A stretch of DNA of 8,351 nt from Bacteroidota bacterium (lineage in GTDB: Bacteria; Bacteroidota; Bacteroidia; Flavobacteriales_F; PHOS-HE28): the NCBI GenBank assembly GCA_023430945.1, contig JAEYYE010000097.1:1-8351 (forward strand). The letters are read 5' to 3'. How positions within the stretch are numbered: the first letter of the stretch is position 1; every line of letters starts with the position of its first letter. Positions 1 to 7,000 of this stretch are shown piece after piece. The notes beneath the pieces were generated by a model. It made no database searches. It was not told the origin of the DNA and was given only the letters and a program-made list of their open reading frames with translations. The position numbers and the translations under genes are program-made.

Positions 1-471
1 CTTCTCCCGCTCCGCGATCGAAAGGAGGATATACAGATGTACGCGGAGCATTTCCTGCGGATCGCAGCGGAAAGGCTTGGCCGAAACGTTACCGGCATGT
101 CGCCGGAGGTGCTCGAAAAATTGAAGCAGCACGCCTGGTACGGAAACCTGCGTGAATTGAACAACGTGATCAAGCGCGCCGTTCTTCTCTGCAATACCGA
201 AACGCTTCAATTGGAGCAACTGCCCATGGAGATCATTGCCGGCACCGCATCGCGACCCATGGAACGTGCGGTGGCCGGTGGCGGAAGTACGGAACAACGT
301 GTACTGGCCGGCGATGATGATCTGCGCGCCGTGGCCCAGCATGCCGAGAAACAGGCGATCCTGACCGCTTTGGAGCGCAACGGTTTCAATAAATCGCGCA
401 CCGCCGAGATGCTCAACATCGATCGGAAGACGCTGTACAACAAATTGAAATCCTTCGGGATAGACCTCTAA
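1..471 (+). CDS. NtrC-family sigma54-dependent response regulator, C-terminal part (5' end outside window)
   Basis: The reading frame is open from base 1, so the first ATG at 37 is internal and the gene starts upstream. The 156 visible residues begin in the sigma54-activator AAA+ domain with PLRDRKEDI (residues 3-11), the usual 'PLRxRxEDI' block, followed by the sensor-2 region WYGNLREL (46-53), matching the W-x-GN-x-REL signature. A variable linker (about 75-112) leads to a Fis-type helix-turn-helix (about 115-154, with NKSRTAEMLNIDRKTLYNKL), the DNA-binding domain of this family. Such proteins bind enhancer-like sites and use ATP to remodel sigma54-RNA polymerase. The receiver domain and Walker motifs are not in the window, so phosphoacceptor control is inferred from the kinase starting 15 bases downstream. 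A specific name such as ntrC, atoC or zraR cannot be assigned from this fragment. Confidence 0.95.
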   Translation, partial: LLPLRDRKEDIQMYAEHFLRIAAERLGRNVTGMSPEVLEKLKQHAWYGNLRELNNVIKRAVLLCNTETLQLEQLPMEIIAGTASRPMERAVAGGGSTEQRVLAGDDDLRAVAQHAEKQAILTALERNGFNKSRTAEMLNIDRKTLYNKLKSFGIDL

Positions 472-472
472 A

Positions 473-500
473 GTTCCCGTAGCCGCATGAGCACGGGAAC
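473..500 (+). promoter_or_regulatory. Stem-loop enclosing the predicted start codon of the histidine kinase
   Basis: GTTCCCGT (473-480) and ACGGGAAC (493-500) are perfect 8-base inverted repeats. With A481 bulged, two more pairs can form (482-483 with 491-492), leaving a 7-base loop CGCATGA that contains the ATG at 487-489. No T-run follows the right arm, so this is not an intrinsic terminator of the upstream regulator gene. It could limit or couple translation of the kinase to its upstream neighbour, because ribosomes finishing at the stop at 469-471 would open it. The fold is seen in the sequence; the role is inference. Confidence 0.35.
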
Positions 501-2313
501 CAGCGGACCACCTGCGAGCGGATCAACTGCCCGGGGAAAGACCTTCCGGGTGATGGACACCGACCAGGAGAACAGGTTCATCAAGGCCATTGCCATCGCC
601 AGTGTTCTGCTGGTGGTGGCCCTGCTCGGTTTCGCGTACAATAACCTGGATCGTTACAAGGCGGAGAACGATGCGATCCGGCGATCGCATCAGATCATGC
701 ATGCCACCGATCGGTTCTTCGAACTGGTGAACGATGCTGAACTCGGTTGCCGTGGTTATCTGCTGAGCGGCGATTCCGCCTTATTGGAGCCTTACAAGGC
801 CGCGTTGCCCAAGTTGGATGAACGTTTGAGCGAATTGCTCACCCTGCTTCCGGATACCGAAGGCGTAAGCAGACCGCTCGGCATCAAGGTAAGCCTGCGG
901 CAGAAGCTCACAAACCTTCAAATGCTGATCAAGGATCAGCGCACGGGCCGGGCCGCGATCGGGGAGCCGGATCCGGAATTGTTGAAGCAAGGGAACGCAC
1001 AGATGGAGGAATTACGACGGATCCATCGTGAGTTGCTTACACGACACGGTCACGCGCTACAGTACCGCGCCATGCAGGAAAGATCGCTCGGGCTGGTGAC
1101 GCCAATGATGATCCTGCTTTACGCGTTGCTCGCCTTGCTTGGCATCGGTCTGCTCTTCTTCCGGTTGATCCGGACCCTGGAGCGCGTGCAGCTTGCCGAA
1201 CGCGTGGCCCGTAATACGGCGCGCGAACGTGACAAGGAAGCACGAACGCGTGAGCTTGCGGAGAGAAGTTTGAAGCGCGTGCTGGACAGTTCGCCGAGCG
1301 GGATCATGGCCTTCCGATCCATACGTGATGAAAAAGGTGAGATCTCGGATTTTGAATGGATGCAGGTGAACGATGCCGCGACCTCCATGGTCGGCAGCCC
1401 ATCTGAAGAGTTGATCGGCGCTCGTCTCTCAGTGAAGATGCCGCTCCTGATCGCCGAAGGATTGTTCGATCGTTTCAAACACGTGGTCGATAGTGGTGAA
1501 CCGCTCTTCATCGAACATATGATCGACCAGGAAGGCCAGAAGCTTTGGTATAACATCTCGGCCGTGCGCCTGCTCGATGGCTTCGTGGTCACGTTCATGG
1601 ACATCACGGAGACAAGGCGGCAGCAACAGATCATACAGGAAAGCGAACGCCTTGCCGTAACAGGCAAATTCGCCCGATTGATCGCCCACGAGGTACGCAA
1701 TCCGCTCACGAACATCCAGCTCGCATTGGAGCAATTGGAAGTGGAATATCCGCCTGCCGAAAGCAATGGGGCCGGCCTGTACACCGATATCCTGAAAAGG
1801 AATGCAGGGCGCATCCGCACGTTGATCAGCGAAATGCTCCATTCATCGCGGCCGATGGAGATGGTGCTTCAACCCGGATCGATCAATACGGTGATCTTGA
1901 AGGCCTATGAATTGATCAAGGACCGGTGCGAATTGGAAAGCATCAACTGCGCGCTGGACCTCGGCGAGGATCTTCCTTTCGTGAACATGGACAAGGAAAC
2001 GCTCACCATCGCTTTCGTGAACCTTCTGATCAATGCCACGGAAGCGATGGAATCAGGAAAGGGCCAGTTGAACGTATCGTCCTTGGAAGTGAATGGAAAA
2101 GTGCGGGTGGTCATACGCGATAATGGAAAAGGTCTCACATATGAGGAAAAGGAGAAGATCTTCCAGCCATTCTTCAGCGGAAGAAAAGGCGGCATGGGAC
2201 TTGGCCTTACGGAATCGCGTAATATCCTGAATGCGCATGGTGCCTTGCTGAGCGTGGAAAGTGAAGTGGGCAAAGGCACCGCCTTCAGCATTCTGTTCAA
2301 CGCGGTGAATTGA
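487..2313 (+). CDS. Membrane sensor histidine kinase (TM-CHASE3-TM-PAS-HisKA-HATPase_c)
   Basis: A 608-residue two-component sensor. A hydrophobic helix at about 33-50 and a second at about 204-226 flank an extracytoplasmic helical domain with the CHASE3 signature (AELGCRGYLLSGD, 84-96). A charged signalling helix (about 230-262) leads to a PAS-like domain (about 265-375), then HisKA with the H-box HEVRNPLTNI and the expected phosphorylated His401. HATPase_c shows the N-box (FVNLLINATEAM, Asn512 and Asn516), the G1 box DNGKG (545-549), the F-box (IFQPFF) and the G2 box GMGLGL (569-574), so the enzyme appears intact. The H-box resembles NtrB-type kinases, fitting the sigma54-type regulator 15 bases upstream; the two are probably one operon and one signalling pair. 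The start is uncertain: no Shine-Dalgarno is seen at 487, and an in-frame ATG at 553 would remove 22 low-complexity residues and leave the first helix intact. The ligand is unknown. Confidence 0.94.
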   Translation: MSTGTSGPPASGSTARGKTFRVMDTDQENRFIKAIAIASVLLVVALLGFAYNNLDRYKAENDAIRRSHQIMHATDRFFELVNDAELGCRGYLLSGDSALLEPYKAALPKLDERLSELLTLLPDTEGVSRPLGIKVSLRQKLTNLQMLIKDQRTGRAAIGEPDPELLKQGNAQMEELRRIHRELLTRHGHALQYRAMQERSLGLVTPMMILLYALLALLGIGLLFFRLIRTLERVQLAERVARNTARERDKEARTRELAERSLKRVLDSSPSGIMAFRSIRDEKGEISDFEWMQVNDAATSMVGSPSEELIGARLSVKMPLLIAEGLFDRFKHVVDSGEPLFIEHMIDQEGQKLWYNISAVRLLDGFVVTFMDITETRRQQQIIQESERLAVTGKFARLIAHEVRNPLTNIQLALEQLEVEYPPAESNGAGLYTDILKRNAGRIRTLISEMLHSSRPMEMVLQPGSINTVILKAYELIKDRCELESINCALDLGEDLPFVNMDKETLTIAFVNLLINATEAMESGKGQLNVSSLEVNGKVRVVIRDNGKGLTYEEKEKIFQPFFSGRKGGMGLGLTESRNILNAHGALLSVESEVGKGTAFSILFNAVN

Positions 2314-2475
2314 TCATGTGCTGGCGCTTCCGCGGATCAGCGATAGAACGAAGAGCACAAGGAATATGAAGAATAGCACTTTGGCGATCCCTGCGGCTCC
2401 TGCGGCAACACCACCGAAGCCGAGCACGGCGGCTATGATCGCGATAACAAGAAAGGTCAATGTCCAGCGTAGCAT
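2314..2475 (-). CDS. DUF1328 (YtjA-like) small membrane protein
   Basis: A 53-residue, almost wholly hydrophobic protein beginning MLRWTLTFLVIAIIAAVLGF, followed by a Gly/Ala-rich turn (GGVAAGAAGIAK, 21-32) and a second hydrophobic helix (about 33-47, ending SLIRG). This two-helix pattern and length match the DUF1328 family (E. coli YtjA), integral membrane proteins of unknown function. The frame is open farther upstream to 2556, but family members start at MLRW, so the ATG at 2473-2475 is chosen; the extra 27 residues would be polar and not family-like. No clear Shine-Dalgarno precedes it. The gene converges on the histidine kinase with no spacer: its stop (2314-2316) directly follows the kinase stop (2311-2313). 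Family assignment is confident; the function is unknown. Confidence 0.88.
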   Translation of the reverse strand: MLRWTLTFLVIAIIAAVLGFGGVAAGAAGIAKVLFFIFLVLFVLSLIRGSAST

Positions 2476-2715
2476 GATATGAATGATTTGATCACACCGG
2501 TCCTGGATCATAAACCCGTGCCAGAGCGTGCCTGATAGCGGAAAACCGAACTCCATTCACAAAGCTGATCGGGGCGTGTTGGGTTTGAGCAACCCGATCC
2601 GTGGGGTGCATCGGCCACAGAATGCTGGAACATCGGCAGGCTGTTCCCTCTTTCTGCGGCCCGATCCTTCTGCACATCAAAGATCCCGGCCAGATCCGGC
2701 ATGGATCTGTAGGGT
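2476..2715. promoter_or_regulatory. Divergent intergenic region between the DUF1328 gene and the small coiled-coil gene
   Basis: The flanking genes point away from each other, so promoters for both are expected here, but I see no convincing Bacteroidota-type TAnnTTTG with an upstream TTG on either strand. Visible structure is a 7-base inverted repeat GATCGGG (2567-2573) / CCCGATC (2593-2599) with a 19-base loop, and an alternative, mutually exclusive small hairpin GGGTT (2581-2585) / AACCC (2591-2595). Eight GATC tetramers occur (at 2490, 2506, 2567, 2596, 2663, 2682, 2693 and 2704). Short open frames across it have no recognisable protein features. Confidence 0.4.
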
Positions 2716-2724
2716 GTGGATCAC

Positions 2725-3129
2725 GTGAGAACGATCATCACGATATTGATCCTGGCGGTTTCCGCTTCTTTGCATGGACAGGATGTCCCGGCAGGAGCAT
2801 CGCCCACCGATCGCTCCCCGGTGCAAACACCCGTGGAAGAAGCACGGGCACTTTCAGGAACGTTGAAGGACCTGTTGGGCCAGGTGCATAAGCAACTCGG
2901 CCGGATCGACCAGGAATTGAAGATCTCGACCACTGAAAAACAGAATTCGATCCTCGCCGATCAACTGGAGGATATGATGGAAGCCCGGGCGGATCTTGAA
3001 CAAGCTTTGGACTTGGTGAACAGTACACGACCACAGGATATGAAGAACATCCGATCGGAAGTGGATGATGTGATCCGATCGGTGAAGGAGGAACTTGAAG
3101 AGATCGGATCGACTTCCGCCGTGAACTAA
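2725..3129 (+). CDS. Small secreted coiled-coil protein of unknown function
   Basis: I do not recognise a family. From the GTG at 2725 the product is 134 residues. It begins MRTIITILILAVSASLHGQD, a typical signal peptide with likely cleavage near residue 14-18. A Pro/Ser-rich mature N-terminus follows, then a long charged amphipathic helix from about residue 38 to the end (rich in Leu, Glu, Asp, Lys and Gln), as in a coiled coil. There is no Cys in the mature part, no lipobox and no T9SS tail, so a soluble periplasmic protein is the best guess. An in-frame stop at 2710-2712 limits the gene to starting at GTG 2716 or GTG 2725. I prefer 2725 because AGGG at 2711-2714 is then at a usable distance and the signal peptide starts Met-Arg; a start at 2716 adds three residues (137 aa). 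It is transcribed alone and followed by a strong terminator. Confidence 0.72.
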   Translation: MRTIITILILAVSASLHGQDVPAGASPTDRSPVQTPVEEARALSGTLKDLLGQVHKQLGRIDQELKISTTEKQNSILADQLEDMMEARADLEQALDLVNSTRPQDMKNIRSEVDDVIRSVKEELEEIGSTSAVN

Positions 3130-3153
3130 GAGCGAGGCGGCTCATGGCGGCAG

Positions 3154-3192
3154 AAGGGCCGTTGCCTTTATGGGCGACGGCCCTTTCCTTTT
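3154..3192 (+). terminator. Intrinsic terminator of the small coiled-coil gene, overlapping the 3' end of ybeY
   Basis: Left arm AAGGGCCGTTGCC (3154-3166) pairs with GGCGACGGCCCTT (3173-3185): 13 pairs including one G-T wobble, with a 6-base loop TTTATG. It is followed on the + strand by TCCTTTT (3186-3192). It lies 25 bases after the stop of the upstream + strand gene. The loop and right arm are also the last codons and stop of ybeY on the opposite strand. The minus-strand side lacks a good T-run (CTTCTGCC), so termination of ybeY by the same hairpin is less certain. Confidence 0.75.
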
Positions 3193-3620
3193 GGCCGCAG
3201 CGCCAGGTACCGATCCTCCATTTCGCGCATGCTCTTTTTCTGCGCCGCGGTCTTGTCGCGGTGGCCGAGCAGGTGCAACAATCCATGCACCATCACACGC
3301 TCCAGTTCCGATCGCAGGCTCACATTGAACGAACGCGCATTCTCGCGGATCCGATCATAGCTCATGAGTATGTCGCCGCTGATGCCGGTCCCGGTCTGTC
3401 CATCGAATGTGATCACATCGGTGTATTCGTCATGATCAAGGTACCGGCGATTGAATTCCAACAGGGCATCATCGCTCATCAGAACATAATTCAACTCCCG
3501 CAGCTGATGGCCATGATCCCGCGCCACCGACGCCAGCCATTGACGCAATGCCGCCCGGTCCCTGAAGGCGGATGGAACCCCTTGTGACTTGAATGTGATC
3601 GATGCGGCGGTACGGCTCAC
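3168..3620 (-). CDS. ybeY: Endoribonuclease YbeY, 16S rRNA maturation factor
   Basis: A 150-residue protein of normal YbeY length, a single-strand-specific metal-dependent endoribonuclease acting in 16S rRNA 3'-end maturation and late 30S quality control in the cytoplasm. Family marks are TDVITFD (67-73), GDILMS (82-87) and the metal-site helix with HGLLHLLGH (112-120), containing His112 and His116. The classic third ligand in HGxLHLxGYDH would fall at residue 122, which is Asp here (HRDK), although His120 is nearby. I recall similar GYKDK-type sequences in other Bacteroidota, so this is probably a lineage form rather than an inactive enzyme. The start is a GTG at 3618-3620 that overlaps the TGA of the upstream ATPase gene (GTGA), arguing for translational coupling; the next Met is residue 48, inside the fold. 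The basic tail (PKGKGRRP) is encoded in part by the terminator of the convergent gene. Confidence 0.95.
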   Translation of the reverse strand: MSRTAASITFKSQGVPSAFRDRAALRQWLASVARDHGHQLRELNYVLMSDDALLEFNRRYLDHDEYTDVITFDGQTGTGISGDILMSYDRIRENARSFNVSLRSELERVMVHGLLHLLGHRDKTAAQKKSMREMEDRYLALRPKGKGRRP

Positions 3621-4054
3621 TCCGCCACCGGCTTCAAACTGAAGGCAAGGATCGCAGTGGCTCCATTGTCCATGAACTCGACCTCATCGGCGAGAGCGCG
3701 CATAAGGAACACCCCGCGGCCATGCGGCTTCTCCAGGTTCTGTGGATCGGTCGGATCGGGAAGGTTCTCATGGTCGAAGCCGGGACCCTGATCCTGCACC
3801 ATGAAGATGATGCGGTCGCCTTTCTTCTCGTAACCCAGTGTTACCGTTTTGGAGGGATCGAGCCTGTTGCCATGGTGGATCGCATTGTTCACGGCCTCTG
3901 TGAGAGCGATCAGCAAATTGCCGTAGATGCTTTCGTGCACCTCGTACCGCGCACATGCCTCATCGATCAACTTCTCTGCGATCGCGATGTTCTCCGCCTT
4001 AGCCGGAAAATCGATCCGCTGCGTGAATTCCAACTCTTGGGTCAATGCTGCCAT
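3617..4054 (-). CDS. RsbW/SpoIIAB-like ATP-binding protein (HATPase_c_2, anti-sigma/serine-kinase type)
   Basis: A 145-residue single-domain GHKL ATPase. It shows an N-box with Glu53, Asn56 and Asn57 (LTEAVNNAIHHGN, 51-63), the G1 box DQGPGF (88-93) and the G2 box HGRGVFLM (111-118) followed by ADEVEF. These are the marks of anti-sigma regulatory factors and serine kinases of the RsbW/SpoIIAB group, which bind a sigma factor or phosphorylate an STAS-domain antagonist. No STAS protein, PP2C phosphatase or sigma factor is visible here, so the partner is unknown. It is the middle gene of the leftward operon: 8 bases after the DUF4175 stop, with a weak GAGAAG about five bases before its ATG, and overlapping ybeY by four bases. 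I associate an ATPase-ybeY pairing with Bacteroidota genomes generally, which hints at a conserved function rather than a chance neighbour. Family call is firm; the biological role is not. Confidence 0.9.
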   Translation of the reverse strand: MAALTQELEFTQRIDFPAKAENIAIAEKLIDEACARYEVHESIYGNLLIALTEAVNNAIHHGNRLDPSKTVTLGYEKKGDRIIFMVQDQGPGFDHENLPDPTDPQNLEKPHGRGVFLMRALADEVEFMDNGATAILAFSLKPVAE

Positions 4055-4062
4055 GGGACTTC

Positions 4063-7000
4063 TCAGGGTCGGTCAAATGTACCGAAATAGGCGTTCACGC
4101 GATCGCGGTAATAAGGCTTCAATCCCGGGGGCACTGTTCGCAACAATTCCGCCTCGCGCGCCTTGCGCCGGTGATGTTCGAAGAACCGGGCCGGATCGGG
4201 TGCTGGCTGATCCCGGCCTTCATTGCTGGTGCGTTTCTGATCGAGTTCGCGTTCACGTTCGGCCTTCTCATGTTCGAGCAGGCGTGTCATTATATCCTGC
4301 TGGCGTCTCATGGTCTGCTGATCGATCTTCTTGTTCACGATATCCTTCTCCTGCTTTTCCATCTCCTCGGCGAGCTTCTGAAGGCCGTTCCCTGATCCGC
4401 TTCCATCCTTGTTCAATTCCTGCGCGAGCCGCTGCATCTCCTTGCGGATCGCAGCCTGTTGCGCAGCCATCTGCGCCATCTGCTGGCTCATGCCCGGCAT
4501 GCCAAGTCCTCCAGGGTTCTTTTCACCAGGCTTTTCGCCTGGCTTCTTTCCCTTCTCCATTGCCTTGCGCATCTCCTCGAGCTGCTTCTGCAGGGCTTCC
4601 TGCTGCGCCTTCATCTTGGCCATGCTCGGCTTGTTGCCCTGGCCCTGGCCGCTTCCCGGTTTGCTGCAACTTCCACTGCCCGGCTTGCCCTGTTGCATCA
4701 TCTGTTGCATCATCTGCTGCAGCGCTTCATCCAGCAACAAGGCGAGGTTGTTCAACGATGTCATCGCGTGCTGCTGCTTGTCAGCGGCCATCGGCTTGAA
4801 ACGTTCATTGGCGCGCGCTTCGCCGAGATGTTCCACAGCCTCATCCATGTTGGAATTCACAGCGTTCATCTCGCGGTTCACGATGCCTTCCAACTGCGGA
4901 ACGCGCTTGCTGAGCGCGAAAAGTGAATCCTCGATCACCTTTGCATCATCGCGAAGTTTCCGTTGCTCCCGGCCATGTTCCATGAAGCGCGGATCACGGA
5001 TGTTGGTGGTGGTCATCTCCTCCATCACCTGCTCCTGATCGAAGCTCAGGTGCACGATGTTCTCGAGAAGCTGGCGCAATGCATCCATGTCCTCCTCCTG
5101 CTGTTCCTGGGCATTGTCGGCCATGGCGCTCTCCATTTGGAAGGCCATCTGCTCCATCTTCTCCGCGGCGTTCTTCTGTGATCCGCTCGCTTTCTGGTTC
5201 TGTTTCTTTTGGAGTTGATCGCTGCTCTGCTGCTGATCCTTCTGGATCTCCTGTTCCTGCTGATCGGTATCCGGCAGGTCCATGGGCTGTTCCAGTTCCG
5301 CGTTCTTCTCCTGCAGCTTGTCCATTTCCTCGCGAACCTCTTCGAATTCCTTGTTCAATTCATCCTGCTTTTTCTGAAGTTCTACCTGATCGGCCTTCCC
5401 TTCCTTTGTTTCCTCTGCGAGTTCATCCTGCTTTTCGGCAAGGTCCTTCAGTTGCTCGGCGAGATCGGTGGCTTTCTGTTCCACCTCCATCTGCTTGAAG
5501 AGCTCCAGCGTGCGATCGAGCTCTTTCTCAATGTCCTCCTGGCTCAGTTGCATATCCTTCAATTGCTCCTGCAGTTGCTCCTTGTCCAGCGCCTCCATCA
5601 TCTCCTGCACCTTGCGGTACAGTTCCTTCATCTCCTCGGTGAGCACGTTCTCGAAAAGCTCCTGGATCTGTTGCTGCTTTTCAAGCAACTGTTCATCCAT
5701 CTGGCGGAATTCCTGCTGTTGCTGCTGGCTTTCGCGCAGCTGCTGCGTGTTCTGTTCGATCCGCTGTTGAAGCTCCTTCTGCCGATCGAGCACGTTCTGC
5801 ATCTTCTGCTTGTCCTGCCAGCCCAGTTCCTTCTTGTCCAGCATTTCGCGTCGCAACTTCTCCAATTCCCGCTGGATATCCTGGGCCTCCTTTATGCTTT
5901 CGGTCAATTCGCTCTTGATCGATCCACTGCTCTGCTCCTGCTGTTGTGCCAGTTCCTTCAGTGTTGGTGCGGCGAAAACCTGCACCGCGCTTCGTGCGCT
6001 CTTGCTTCCGCTCACACCATCATTGTCCCACACCTCGAACCAATGTTCCACCCGATCGCCCGGGTTGATGGTGAGATCGTACAATTCCCAACTATGGAAG
6101 AATTCCTGGCGGGCCGCTTTCCTGTCGATCGGAAGTTCCATGGAGCCACTGCGCCGATCGGCGGCCACGCTATCGCCACCTGTGACGAACCTGTAATGGA
6201 ACACCAATCTTTTGAACCCGTGGTCGTCACCGATCTCACCGCGGTAGAAGAGACGCTTGATCGCCGTACTGTCCGTGCGTGTCTCCACCTGTATCGTGGG
6301 GTGCAGATCGGGGATCACTTCAACCCGGTAGTTGAGCGGATCGGGCGCGATGCGATCACCATTGCCCGGGCTCATGCGGTACGTGTGGCTGCGTAGGAAA
6401 CGCCGCTCCATATTGAAGCGATCGCTACGGCCGGAGGCCTCCACGGGACGGATCACATGTGTGGTATCGTCGAAGATGAACTCGAGCCGGTCCGCGCTTC
6501 GTGCGTTCACGTTCCACTTCACTTCAGTGCCTGCCGGAATATTCAGGTCGCCCATGTTATGCACGGTCTCACTGGCGATGCCCAGATAATCCGGATAATC
6601 GAGTTCCATGCTGAAATCAAGCAGCAGTGGATCGGGGATCGTGCGGAGCGTGTGCATCCCGCTGTTGAAACCCTCAGCGGTGAAGCGGAAATCCACCGGT
6701 TCACGCACATTACGGAAACGATGCTGGAATCGCGTGGCATCCTTCTTCACCAATGGGATCCGCTGGCCATCGATGTCCAGTTCCACCAACTGGGGGATCG
6801 CCGATCCCTGCAGTTCCACTACCAATTCAAAATCCTGTTCCTCGGGCACCACCAGTTCATCGTTCACGATAACGAATTGGAACGGAGCTTCCGGAATGAA
6901 CTCACTATTGTGCGCGATCAACCTTTGCGTGGGGCCGGTGATCAGACTTGGTGCAGCGAACAACAGGATCACCAGAACGGCAAGCGGTGGAAGTGCATAG

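Noticed and set aside
1119..1820. A 233-codon open frame antisense to the histidine kinase.
   Set aside because: The opposite strand encodes an intact kinase with all catalytic motifs; the antisense translation is Ser/Arg-rich with no recognisable domain.
2476..2556. A 27-residue N-terminal extension of the DUF1328 protein.
   Set aside because: The DUF1328 family begins at MLRW; the extension is polar and unlike the family, so the start at 2475 was preferred.
2580..2587. TGGGTTTG on the + strand as a -7 element for the small coiled-coil gene.
   Set aside because: Mismatch at the conserved A, no TTG at the -33 position, and it overlaps the inverted repeats that may explain the sequence.
2601..2891. 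An open frame of 96 codons overlapping the start of the small coiled-coil gene in another frame.
   Set aside because: No domain or hydrophobic start; the overlapping frame from 2725 has a signal peptide and coiled-coil composition and ends just before a terminator.
4526..4542. Perfect hairpin CCAGGC-TTTTC-GCCTGG inside the DUF4175 gene, resembling a terminator on the + strand.
   Set aside because: It is explained by repeated Lys-Pro-Gly-Glu codons in the low-complexity region, and no + strand gene ends nearby.
5209..6396. A long Leu-rich open frame on the + strand opposite the DUF4175 coiled coil.
   Set aside because: It is the complement of CAG/GAG/AAG-rich coiled-coil codons, which read as CTG/CTC/CTT (Leu). 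No domain, no start signal and overlapping shadow frames nearby.
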